From contig WHVD01000118.1 in assembly GCA_015178975.1 (NCBI GenBank), positions 124,001 through 188,000 on the forward strand: a stretch of DNA of 64,000 nucleotides, given 5' to 3'. Source of the stretch: Hysterangium stoloniferum. Its lineage: Eukaryota > Basidiomycota > Agaricomycetes > Hysterangiales > Hysterangiaceae. The notes beneath the pieces are model-generated. The model made no database searches, was not told the origin of the DNA, and saw only the letters and a program-made list of their open reading frames with translations. Below are positions 33,535 to 45,122 of this stretch, in pieces. The position numbers and the translations under genes were made by a program. Position 1 is the stretch's first letter; the number at the start of each line of letters is the position of its first letter.

Positions 33535-35398
33535 ATGTCCAAGGGAAAACACACATCTTTCCTACCGTTCGTCCGACAACGTAAAGACCCTGTCATGCCC
33601 AGCGATCTCAGCACTCTTGTTTCAATCCTTTCTGCTGGTGTCCAATCTCTAGAACAAATTTACAAGAACAATGGAGTAGAAGTACCATCGATAAATGCAG
33701 AGTATACCGCCACTCCCCTAGAACAAGATATCAAAGTACTTGAGGCTTCCCGCAATATTATTGCCGCCGCTGCTCAAATAATTGCGACTGTACGATCCCC
33801 CATCCAGACTGTTCGCGAGTATGCCACGGGGCCCTATGTCGCGGCAACTTTAGGATTCGCTGTTGATGTCAACGTTCCAGACATACTGAAAGAAGCTGGT
33901 CCTCAGGTATGATCATCTCGTAAATTGTCAAATATTCCTAGTCAACAGGATCTCACAGGGTCTTCATGCCAAGGACATCGCTACTAACACAGGCACAGAT
34001 TCCGTCCAAATGGGTGGGTATTCTAATCTCTACATCCAAATGCCAATTTTCCATATTCGACACAGCCAGGATACTTCGTTATCTCGCGACCCGTCATGTC
34101 TTCAGAGAAATTAGTCCTGACGTGTTCGCTAACAATAGGGTGTCATCTTCGGTCTGCAAGAGTAAACCACTGTCGGATCTCTTAGCCGAGTGCGTAGCAT
34201 GTACATAACCCACCTACTCATGAGATCGTTTGACAGTCATATACAGACCTGGAAGCCGCTACAATGAAGCGGGGAATGCGTCGTTTGTCGGCCATTCGTA
34301 GGTACAATGATTTCCGCGCTTGTTCCCGAACCCAGTTTTCTCCCATAGATGTGATGAAGGCCTTAAGAGCGCTGCGTACATCCCAGATTTTCTCAAGAAA
34401 AAGGGGACTGAAGTAGTCGCCGCTCCCTTTAACCTTGGTTTAAATACCAAGCAGTCCATGTGGGAATGGTTCGAACAACCGGGAAATGAGTGGCGTGTTC
34501 AACGGTTCACCAACGTTATGAAATTCGATGGGGGGCTCTTCAAAGAGACCGTATGGACCGAAGGTAAACTAATGCTTGGCTCAGACTGAAACATCTTTGA
34601 ACTTTTCGAGATAGCCGTCGACTGGAAATCCTTAGCCAAGGATGCCACTGTCGTTGATGTGGGGGGTAACATTGGCGTTGTCACTTTGGCTCTTTTCAAG
34701 ACATTCCCCCATTTGAAGTACGTCGTCCAGGATCTCCCAAAAGTAATTCCCGGAGCCCAAGAGGTGATCGTTATGCATCGTTTGGAGGGTATTTCTTATT
34801 TTATTAAATCTCTTCTGGTAGTTCTGGAAGATGTTAGCACCAGAGGCATTGTCGAGCCAACAGGTTGTCTTCCAAGGTTGTTATAATTTTGTCTCTTCTT
34901 CGTCCTCCTGCTTATATAATCTTTAAAGAACACGACTTCTTCCAGGAGGAGCCCATTAAAGGTGCCGCTGTATATTTCATGCGTTTCATCCTTCACGACT
35001 GGGCGGACGCTGAATGTATCAAGATCCTCAAAAAACTTCGCGAAGCAGCTAGCTCTGAATCAAGGCTTATTTTATTCGAATTTTCGGTTCCCTACGCCTG
35101 TTCTGACTCCAATGCTAATGCAATAATTGGACCTGATTCTACGCCTGCGCCTGCACCATTATTGGCCAATTACGGTTTAGGAGATGGTGCATATTTTACT
35201 ATGGTAGACATTCAGGTGACATAAACCCACCAATGATGATACCTCCTTCTGATTCATAATTTGTCGCAGATGCTCAGTCTTTGTAACGGCCAGGAAAGGA
35301 CATTGAAAGGATACACTGACCTCGGAATTGCGACTGGGTGGAAGCTCGAGCATATGAAGTTTGGAAGACCTAGTTCATTCGTATTTCGCCCAGTCTGA
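33535..35398 (+). CDS. SAM-dependent O-methyltransferase (cluster gene)
   Basis: Methyltransferase of the plant-COMT-like group (Pfam Methyltransf_2), predicted to methylate a phenolic or other hydroxyl. The ATG at 33535 sits in a good context (CACCATG). The N-terminal dimerisation/winged-helix part includes RILRYLATRHVFREISPDVF and ANNRVSS. Then come GSRYNEAGNASFVGHS, SMWEWFEQPGNEWRVQRF, the SAM-binding VVDVGGNIGVVTLALF, and YVVQDLPKVIPGAQE. Two introns (about 34764-34820 and 34880-34931) join EFWKMLAPEALSSQQVVFQ to EHDFFQEEPIKGAAVYFMR. The catalytic FILHDWAD follows, then ILKKLREAASSESRLILFE and a last exon ending KFGRPSSFVFRPV at 35398. Every inferred junction keeps the frame and the His of HDW is present, so it looks functional. 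About 460 residues. Confidence 0.85.
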
Positions 35399-37428
35399 TG
35401 GGATATGAAGGTCTCACAACGTCTTTATCGTCTTTTGAGGTGCCCTCTTCTGGGTACAAGACACCATGTTGACTATGTAACGAGTCGTTCAGATAGATAA
35501 TCTTCAAGTTTTTGTCATTTACGTACAGTACTCTGGCTGGAGTCATCGGGAACAATATATAGCGTCACAGCGTTTTAAGATTTGTCAATCGTAATATAAG
35601 AGAACATTCATTGCAAGTATTTCTGATCCCCTGGACTGGTTGGTGTTATCAGATGGTAAGAATGACTCAGGTAAAATGTGTTTGTGTACATAAATTGGAA
35701 GTTGATTTATTGCGACAGTGGGGGGACCACAGAAAACATGCGGCTCAAAAAATTGCTTTTTAAAGTTACAATTGAGAATAATAATATAACATACAGTATG
35801 TTATTACTGCGCGTTATTCCTCAAGAAAAAAAAAACAAAATAGCGCGTGTAAGTATAACCCGTTCTACTTGCGATTGGTGATATCGTGCCGCGCTGCTGC
35901 GCACGAGTCCGCCCTGTGTCCCGAAATCGAGCATGCGTGGCGCATGGATTAGTGAGCACTCGATAAAGATGTAAACCTGTAACCCCGCTTTGAGATGGGT
36001 TCTGAAACGGAAGAAAATGACAACAGTACTCAATGTCATCAAAGAAATCCAGAAGAGAACACGTGCAGACATACCTGATGATTGTCCCGTGAAGGAGGCG
36101 TAAGGTGATGCGATCAGTCGGTACATGGTTCACACTTGCGACTATAAGAACGTTTCTTGAGCCTTCTCACATAAAGCAATGTCTAGGGGTGCGTACTACT
36201 TGCAGGAGTGATTGATTGTACGAACTTGCCTTTTCGACAGTTCCATAATTTGAAAGGAACTAATTACTCAATGTGAGTTAATAAGCCAACTGACATTAGT
36301 TTGGCTCGTCAGAAAAAGCATGTGACCTTCTAAGGATTTTCAAAGCGATGATAGTGCAATAAGGAGAAAAGGATAACAGAGGCTCCGGAGAAGAAAACAA
36401 AATTTGACTTACCTACCCAACGTCCGGCTGTTCAATACCCTGCGAGGGGGTTGTGTATAGTTGAGAACACCATGTTATTCGTACCAGGTTATCTACGCCT
36501 CTCCAACTATAATACACATCAGTCAAGCGGGGTGAAGGACGGGGTCATGTTTCGGTGTCCCGCGGCGAGGGGTAGATGGAAGATAATATGATGCATGATG
36601 CGATATTTATAATGGAAGACAACGGTCCTGTGAAAAGATGATTTTATGCCTGTTACACATAAACAGCAGACATGGAATAATGAAAAGATGAACATATGGG
36701 GAGGCGGGTATGTACTGTAAGGAAAAACATCGTATATGCGCTGGAAATTGTCATTACTACGATTAAACACAATATTTAGCATGAATACTCACCACTACGT
36801 CTATGCAACAGTCATGATAGGCAATATTTGGTCGAGATAGGACAATGAAGATACCAGATGGTAACGTTCCTATATGTTAAAGCGCACTTGGGACATCAGG
36901 GACGAGTATATCAGAAATACTAACATAGTGTTTACTGCCATCATTTGAACTCATAAATATATTATATAAAGCACCGGTGAGCATGGCGAAAGAGACAAAG
37001 TGATGCATAGCGTGGAGGTCCAAATTTTCGAACTCGAGGGACGCATGAAGACTCTCACAAAACATTGTCAGAATATGCTAGAAGGATAGAAAAAACTTAA
37101 GTGGTAATAGTTGAGTTGGACACCCGACTTGTATTATTAACTTGTCTGGGTTTCGGTTCTCTACGAAGGGGGGTATACGATTGTTAAATGTCAAGAGAAG
37201 GGCCATTTAATAGCTGTAGAAAATAGTGAGTTAACTTGGTAGTACCCTTGAGCCTGTATGACTCAAGGAGGGTGAGTGGGCCTTGTTTTAAATTTTAAAA
37301 TGAAGGGATGAACCCTGCGTATCCTGTGAAAGCACGGGCACAATGCTCTGCCTGGAATTGACTCTCGGGCTAACTGAGCCTTGAAGGGGGAGCATCCCCT
37401 TCTGGGTGAGTACGACTGCTATCCACCA
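35399..37428. other. Intergenic with a DUF6534 scrap; no intact gene
   Basis: About 2 kb. Minus-strand frames at 35821-36126 and 36877-37065 (62 codons) look protein-like but I recognise no domain and find no consistent splicing. Near 37168-37215 there is a short match to the 3' part of the DUF6534 gene (GATTGTTAAATGTCA, then AATAGCTGT). A third, nearly erased copy may therefore have been here. Confidence 0.4.
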
Positions 37429-38919
37429 ATGTCTACTTTCAACGAGACGACTCTGAGGAATGACGATATTTCAACGGTTGAGACCCACCTTGAAGGGGTT
37501 GAGGGGCTACCACACTTGGTTTCCCCAAGTATATTGAGCTCAGAGGAACGAATGCAGATAATTGATACGGGAATGAGAAACAGATTCTGGGTGAAGCTCC
37601 GCGAACGATGGAGCTGTAACAAACCTGGGCACGATTCATATTACCGACCAGCACATACCACTCTCTGCAAACCATGTAGAAGTTTGGGTTGACGAGTTAA
37701 TGAGTAGAGTATAATGATATTATCATGGAAAATGTATCACATCCTGCGTGTTTCAGTGCCAAGGAGGAACGAGCTACCATGACCCACCGACTGTTGTTAA
37801 GATGCCAAGGAGGTCCACTGACATCCAACCGTCAGCCCAAATCACAGTTATGGCGAGGACTGTGGAGTAGTCTCAGAGCATGTTTCCATATCCTCCAGTA
37901 TTCAAATTGGGCCTGATGTTACTGTGGAATCGGTTTGGAAAGGGTCGGGATGAAAGTCCTTGACAAGCTTCGCGGATGGCAAAGTTGACAATATACGAGC
38001 GAATTGCGCGTAGATCGTCTCGAGACGAGAAGGCTTTTTACAAGTTTCTACACAAGTGTCTTGCGCTGCCAAAAAATGATTCAAGAGTGCACTGATTTAA
38101 CGAGGTAGGGATAACTCCGCAGCGTCAAATATTGAATACTCTCGACATACGACCATGTACCCATCTCAAATTCGAGACCGAGCCTCGTCGATGATTATAC
38201 GGGGGTCCCAGTGTTCACCCCATATGCAACGGACAAAAGTCACGCTACCCAGATTATGACATCATTTGGGTGCCCCGGTGTCGACTGGCCAGATAGGGAG
38301 GATACGTGGAGGGCAATTACATCATTACTTTATCATACTGTGGTTACATCACCGCTGCACATCAACTTGGATGAGGTTGCATCAACATTTATCGTACAAA
38401 TCGCACGCCATCTAACAAGCCTTGGTCGTCAAGGTGCCGTCCTTGCTGCTAGCCTTGGGTTTCTCGTGGAAAAGATCGGCCACTGCGTCAGCTGACTACA
38501 GAGGAGCTCACTGCGATCAAAGGGTGCTTTGAATTCTAATTACAACTCTGCGTCGCGGTATTACATCTTTTCATCCCGTTTTCGCAAACCATAATAGACA
38601 CAATCGCCAACGACAACCATATCACTTACTGCTTCTTGTGCGTTGCACCCACCAAGATCCATCGTTTCGAGATATTGCTGGGGCTGTATTGAAGGTTACA
38701 TTGGACAGCATAAACATTAATATGGCGTCCTTTACATGTCATATTGATTGGGGAACATCATGGCCACTGTTGGATGATATCCTGGCCCTGCAAATATTCT
38801 TTGACGACGACAACTTCTCACCGATCACATCAACCAGCTGGAATTGGTTTCTTCGCTCATTAGGCCCCTTCTACGGGTATTTTTACAATGTTCCTTCTTC
38901 AGAATCGTCTGACAGCTGA
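37429..38919 (+). pseudogene. Unrecognised hypothetical gene, possibly broken
   Basis: Three plus-strand open blocks look coding by composition. They begin MSTFNETTLRNDDISTVE (37429-37692), YATDKSHATQIMTSFGCPGV (38211-38495) and a block with ASFTCHIDWGTSWPLL (38638-38919). I do not recognise any family. The intervals contain stops, and I could not find intron boundaries joining all three in frame, so this may be one decayed gene or unrelated frames. Confidence 0.25.
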
Positions 38920-39299
38920 TGAAATTGTCCTACCAGTCTAGTTCTGACGCAAATGAGTCTAAATTGACCGTTCTTGGAGTCTTGTGAACGCGACTAATCG
39001 CGGTTACTCTGGAGCTAATAGCTGGATCCCCCCCACCCCGAATCCGAATGTACCACAGTGTGCGGCCTCGATACCATCACCGTTCTTGTTCGATTCTTGT
39101 TCCTCTCCTTCCACATTGTGACACAATGCTGGTCCAATCAACGACCCATTCTACTTTAAGTGTCTTGAATGTTTAGATCGTATCGCATACTTCTTATGCG
39201 TGGTCGCCACACCTTTCACTGGTGTGTCTGTAGCATGTACATAATTCGAACTCCATATCAGTGTTGGGGGAACATGGTATTAGAATGAGAGGATAGAAG

Positions 39300-40362
39300 G
39301 GGATTGGGGGATGAAATAGTGACCCTAGTGGAGAAATGGACCACCACTCAAACACAAACACATAATAGTCATCAGAAGTGACTGGACTTATATGACTGCA
39401 TGGTGGACAGATCCAAAGTCATGGATAAAGACTACTATGGATATATGTGGGTACTTAGGGTTCCAAACCACATATTCCAACACATGGTTGACTTGCCAAA
39501 GGTCTTGCTCCATCAATTTGGCAATTATTTCTTTTTGATGATGCCAATAATGCCATATGGACCTTTGTGGGCTAGTTTAAGAGCTGGCACAGTTTTAAAA
39601 TTAGAAAAGTTTCACACTTTGAAAGTTATTGAGACTTGAATGTTATGCAAATTTGAAAAGTTTTGGAATTTTGATAGTATTATATTTTTACTGTTTTAGA
39701 TTGTCAACAGCTTTAAAAACTCAGTCATTCATTTCTCATGACCTGCCCCACTGCTTTTCTGCAGGCCCTGGCTTGTTGGGAGATACCCCCACCACACAAC
39801 TTTACTCCAGGTCAACAACTCCAAGTATTTATAGCCAGACAAATTGAATTCAGTACATTTGACTAAATATATACTTCGAATATCTCACTTCATAGATAGT
39901 TTGAAGCATTATGTACATATACTTGTGGGCACACTAGGTGGTAAACAGTGTGACCTTTTACCCAGAAACCTCAACATGCAATCCAGTGCAAGTTGAGGTT
40001 TGGGTGTCATCTCTGCTGTCTCAGCCAGCATCCACTCCACAAAATCATGATATTTTTTGGGGACTCCTTCCAGGTTGGCATTTAGCTCAAATAATTCTGG
40101 AGTTGCAAATGCCCAGATGCTTCAGGAGGAACAGTAGTGTTAGGAATTCAGAAAGTTATACTGCCCAATACTCAGTCAATCAACAGGTTGTGTCAGGTGA
40201 ACCAGTTGTATTCTAGAATGACTGAACAGCTAGATTTCAATTGTGTTATGAAAAATATTACCATCTGAGATGTTCCACATGGGAACTGGATAGGCACAAG
40301 CTTGAGTAATAGCTATTTTGCTGGTGCATCAAACAAATGCAAGAAAATGTAGATGGCTGAGT
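39300..40362. mobile_element. CpG-depleted transposon relic, type unknown
   Basis: About 1.1 kb with essentially no CpG dinucleotide (I find one, near 39877) and a surplus of TG and CA, the footprint of methylated, decaying repeat DNA. Frames such as VPNHIFQHMVDLPKVLLHQF (39400-39639) persist but cannot be assigned to a transposon family by eye. Confidence 0.45.
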
Positions 40363-40610
40363 AGGCATTTAAAAGCATTTAAAAACATTTAAAAGCATTT
40401 AAAAGCATTTAAAAGCATTCAAAAGCATTCAAAAGCATTCAAAAGCATTCAAAAGCATTCAAAAGCATTCAAAAGCATTCAAAAGCATTCAAAAGCATTC
40501 AAAAGCATTCAAAAACATTCAAAAACATTCAAAAACATTCAAAAGCATTCAAAAGCATTCAAAAGCATTCAAAAGCATTCAAAAGCATTCAAAAACATTT
40601 AAAACCCTTT
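40363..40610. repeat. Minisatellite, 10-bp unit, about 24 copies
   Basis: Uninterrupted array of a 10-bp unit, mostly AAAAGCATTC, with AAAAGCATTT at the left edge and AAAAACATTC or AAAAACATTT variants in the middle and at the right edge. It lies beside the CpG-depleted relic. Confidence 0.95.
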
Positions 40611-40903
40611 TACAGACCCACCAATGCACTTTAACTTATATGATGGACTAAAAGTGCACTTCATTCTACAACGGATAAGATAACAATGCCTGTGATCAAT
40701 ATCCACAATTGCAACAGCCCAATACAAAAGCTACATCTGCACAGTCTATCTCACACCTATCATGAACATATCATACAGAATAATGACCCCTGCGCATTCA
40801 ATTCCATTCGATCCGAGACCGAAAAATCGTATGCTTTGTTTTCCGCTTCCCAATAGATGGCCACAGCGTCAAGGACGGTGCCTTTTGTAACAATGAGAAG
40901 CCA

Positions 40904-42650
40904 CTATGAGCTGCCAGTTTTAGCCTTCTTCGCAACTTGAAGGACAGGTACGCCTTTGCCCTTCGTATCAGGACCACCGTCAGGTTCAATGGCACGTTTC
41001 CTCTTCTCGCCAGCCTCTGCTGCATCGTCTCGTTTAGCCTCCCCATTTCGTCCACCGCCACGTCCACCACCACGTCCACCGCCACGTTTGCCTCGACCGC
41101 CCCGTCCACCACGGCCTCCACGGGCCCCACGACCTCCACGACCTCCGCCTCGCCCTCCAGAGCCGCGATTGTCGCTATTGGAGATAACCCGTTGGGCGGC
41201 TGCTTTGGCGCGCTCGATCTGAAACGCTTTTTCTGTCTCCTCTGGAAAATGCCTCGTCGAACGTGCTCTACATGATAGACAACGAATTAAACCAACATAC
41301 CATCGGGGACTTCCCATTCAACTGCATTGTCATTCACGGTTTCTAATTGTTCTCGAATGAAGGCGATATCCTCGTCTGACAGTGTCTTGTCGAATCCTAA
41401 TAAGCCGAAATCATCACCTCGTTGGTATTTGACATAAGGGGCTCTCTGGAAGCGTTCTTTCAAAGGCACCTGTAGAAATCGATCAAACTATGATACAAAC
41501 ACGGTGCCAAAGCAGCTTACCTTAATCTCTGAAAAACTGACGTCTCCTCCACAGCCAGTGAACTTCAGCGATGCACCCTTCACAAATGGAATTTCGGATT
41601 CTTCGACGCTGCCACCATCATCCTGATTAATCTTCAAACGGACACCCAGAAACTCCAAGAAAATCTCAGGCTTTTCTTCGGCATTGGACTTCTTCCCCTT
41701 CTCCTTCGTACTGTCCTTGGCGAAAGCATTGAAGCCGCCTTTGCGCGGGGTATAATGGACGGCCTTATAATCCGCAGCCTTGCCTGTCAACCCTTTTTCT
41801 TTGATCTTCATCTCACAATAGGCCTCCTTGGACATGGTAAGAAGGTCTTCGCCGTCCCATTGGGGTTTTGGGTCCGCTTCGAGGAACCTCGTGACGCTAT
41901 CTATGTCTGCATACTCACAGAATGCAGAACCCTATTGTACTCTCTGTGTCAGGGCGCTCGATGTACAGCAGAGCAGAAGCGAAAGAAAGTGCACCTTGAA
42001 CTTTTTCGTTTGATCCATCCGCCGCATGCGCACAGCACTGACTCTTCCCCATTTTCCAAAAAAAATTTCTAGTTCGCCTTGCAATCCGGGCGTCTCCTCG
42101 CCAAATCCTTTCTGTTGGGATTAGAAAATGGGCTTTGTTTCAGGGATAGTTGCGATGAAAGTACATACTGCATAAACACTTCTTTCAAACTGCCCTACGG
42201 GCTCCCGCACTTCTTCACGCCGACGAACGCTTGTGCCACTCTCATCAACCTCCAACATATCTGAGCCTTGTCTCAGAACGTCCGCGATCCATGGGAGACC
42301 CTTATCCTGGAACTGACGCATGCGCTTGAACGAAGCAACTGTAGCTAGAGGGACCCAATGTTCTGCATTTGCGGTGTGTAGTGTCCACATAAAACGGTCG
42401 TACGGGAGGTTTGAATCGGCAAAGTAAAATTCAACTGTACCAATATTCTAAGTAAAATGTGCGAGAACAAAAATGGAAGACTCATCTCACTTTGGGTTAA
42501 AACCTTTTCCTTGACATCGTCACCAGCGTCAGTGCTTCCTTCACCACCAGCAGTCTCCTCAACCTCAGCAGCAGCAGATTCGGTCGCTGGCATATCAACA
42601 TGTTTAGACTCGATAGCAAAAACAGGTTTAGAAACTTCAACGGTGGCCAT
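40904..42650 (-). CDS. LHP1: La protein homologue (RNA chaperone)
   Basis: La binds the 3' oligo-U of new RNA polymerase III transcripts and protects them during maturation in the nucleus. The ATG at 42650 begins MATVEVSKPVFAIESKHVD, then an acidic Ala/Glu linker. The La motif follows across an intron: VEFYFADSNLPYDRFMWTL, WVPLATVASFKRMRQF and DMLEVDESGTSVRRR. The RRM comes next with LEIFFGKWGRVSAVRMRRMD and KFKGSAFCEYADIDSV, both RNP-like strands. A second RRM-like (xRRM) segment follows (KPEIFLEFLGVRLKIN, VKYQRGDDFGLLGFDKTLS). The C-terminus is a long Arg-Gly-Gly tract (about 41050-41165), then a Lys-rich tail (KKAKTGSS). About five short introns. The Gly/Arg tract produces long Pro-rich frames on the opposite strand that are not genes. 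Confidence 0.9.
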
Positions 42651-42875
42651 AATGGAAATATGGAGAAATACGAGCCTTAACTGAGCAAAATGTTGGCAAA
42701 AAAAAAACAGAAGTTGCTGTGTAGGAGGTTACGTAAAACTGGAGTCAGGATCGATTGCCTGAATAAGCGAGATTTCTCGGCATTCACCGAGTGGGGTTTG
42801 CAATCAAGGCTATAAATCAAGAAATTCTTTTAAGAAGTCTTATTCACCTCTTGTCTCTCAGGTATAGTTTTTAGA

Positions 42876-45122
42876 ATGGGTCGCCAAATTTCCAAGTTGT
42901 ATCGGGAACTTACTGAATTACCTGTCTATACATCCACGTATTTTCTGGGATCAAGCCCGTCTATCTCAAGTATAGTGTGTTTAAATAAAGCCCTGAACTT
43001 ATCTCATTTTTCTTTCCTTTTATTAGACATTCGTGTTACTACTTCTGTACGAGATCATCTGCGGAAAGTGAAACGAACTGTCAACAAATGCATCGTATCG
43101 ACAGAAACTGATGTCATTCTCACTCCCTCACACGAGGACCCACCCTGAGGCACTCGCAACTGTGCCATCACCTTCAGGAAAGAGACTAGGAGTTCTACGT
43201 GAAATTTCAGATGGGTCTTCCAAGAAGAGGTTCGTAGAAGTATGGCAGGGAAATCGCCTGGAGGCAGCAAAGGAAGTCACGAAAACTCACGAAGAATTTC
43301 ATATCAACCGTGCGTCGACATTTGGCTCATTTACTCCACTTTTAAATAAAATAAAATAAAATTCACGAAATCCCAAATCAAGCCTTACTTTTTCTCTCTC
43401 CCATTCTCTAACTCGGAGTCCGCTCTCGTTTATACTGCAGAAGCCAAACCTCCAGATGTGCCAGACACAGCCGAGGACGACAATAAAAAATTCCGCTATC
43501 TCCCTAGAAAAAAGTGTCCTGCCCTCTACATGTTCCGATGGCGTCCTGAAAATTAGGAGGAAGAAACGGATATAACCCTGTCGGAAAAAGCCCTGGATCC
43601 ATCAACCGTCGCATTAAAGCCTGCCCTCCCAGAAGAATCCACGTTTGTATTTGGCCAAGCGTCATTTCTCCGGATGACAAACACATTTTCACTACTGGGC
43701 ATGAAGAAACACCAGACGGCAGACGACTAGGACCAGCAGGATGCTGGAATCACCCCTCGGCGATTTTCAAGCTCGAACTGCCGGATGTGATTCCGGAAGC
43801 TGCCGAATCCGTAGAACTCGCGGCAGAACGTCTCACATCACCGACTTTGGCCTGTCATTCTCCGCACGTTACGCCTGCCTTTCGAAGAGAAAGATATAGG
43901 TGTGGTTGGCGAATCCCATCCGGGGCGCACATGCATCGGCCACGTCACTTTATGTTTTAGGCTCGGGCGAGAGTGTTCCGAAATGTTCGGTTGATTCTGT
44001 GTCAGAGCTAGCAAAGATGACTCCTTCCCTGGACTGTACACTGATCAATTGCCTGCCCAACCCTTTTTATCTCTTGGTGTTTTGGAGAGATGTCACATGT
44101 AGTCGCTCCTAGCATCTGGGGTCTAGCGCAGTTATTTTAAGGATCTCTCTACAATCCGGTGCGGTGGTCAATCTGGCGCCCAGTAGTAAACATGCATGGA
44201 ATGTACTTGGCACAGATGGTAAGAATGGCATTTTAGGTATCCGAAGCTCTATTAAATCGCCTCCGGAGCTTGCTGTTGCATACGTGCCAGAGTCCTGGAG
44301 AGTTATCGATAAACCCGAGCTCACAGCTTCTAGTATGTTTTTGATTATTCCAGTAGACCACGTTGACATCTTCTTTTTCTTTCTTTTTCCAGCTCGGGAG
44401 AAGCTGAATGGAATTGAATCAACCTTGTTGGATATACCAGACCATTTCCCAACTCAGGTAATTACTGTTCAAGTTGCAGGAAGGGGAGGTTACCTACTAT
44501 ATCTATACCCCATGGCCGACGCATTGATTGGCCGAGCTGGTGAACTCGACGTTAATGACTGTTATGGCTCAATCCAACACTTAATCGGACTTGGACGTTC
44601 CCAGGAAGGTCCGGGAAAAGAGTTCGTGCAAGGGGGAAGCCACGGCGGCTTTCTCAGTGCCCACCGTATGTGTCAGCCTATATTTGCACGATTATCCTGT
44701 CCACTGACAATACGACACAGTCATAGGACAACACCCTGATTTTTCAGCGCCTCGGTCATGCGCAATCCCGTTATTGCGGCGAGAGAAATCGCCTCTGTCA
44801 GCGACATACCCGACTGGGCATTCTTGGAGTTCGGCACCGCCTTCGGACCGACGACGACGGAAAATTTTGTTGCGCTGCAGAAGGCTTCGCCTATTGCGCA
44901 TATTGATTCTACCCAGGTCCCTGTTCTTCTGCTGGTTGGGGATAGCGATAGACGAGTGTCGAACTCGCAAGCGAAGAATTATTTCCATGCGTTGAAGGGC
45001 GCGGTAGGGAGGTTAAGATGCTCGTGTTCCCGGGGAATGGGCATTCCCTTGATACTGTAGAAGCAGAGCGTGTTGGATGGGAATGTGCGAGAAATTGGTT
45101 CGAGAAATTTGTTGAGAGGTAG
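42876..45122 (+). pseudogene. Acylaminoacyl-peptidase (S9 prolyl oligopeptidase family) pseudogene
   Basis: Resembles acylaminoacyl-peptidase, which removes N-acylated residues from peptides. Propeller pieces are VPSPSGKRLGVLREISDG, ALDPSTVALKPALPEEST and VISPDDKHIFTTGHEE; hydrolase pieces are GGSHGGFLSAH (nucleophile Ser), LLLVGDSDRRVSNSQ (Asp) and FPGNGHSLDTVEAE (His). Lesions: a frameshift near 43140 after HEDPP; an in-frame TAG at 43554-43556; a one-base frameshift near 43667 after FGQAS; loss of the HGGP oxyanion segment expected near 44460; a frameshift near 44750 before MRNPVIAA; and another near 45005 before VKMLVFPG. None has a GT-AG pair nearby that would repair it. The gene is dead, though all three catalytic residues are still readable. 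Confidence 0.85.

Noticed and set aside
40363-40610. Possible CRISPR-like array
   Set aside because: It is a head-to-tail 10-bp minisatellite without spacers, in a eukaryotic genome.
40937-41275. Long Pro/Thr-rich plus-strand frames
   Set aside because: They are the antisense of the Arg-Gly-Gly tract of the La gene; no independent evidence.
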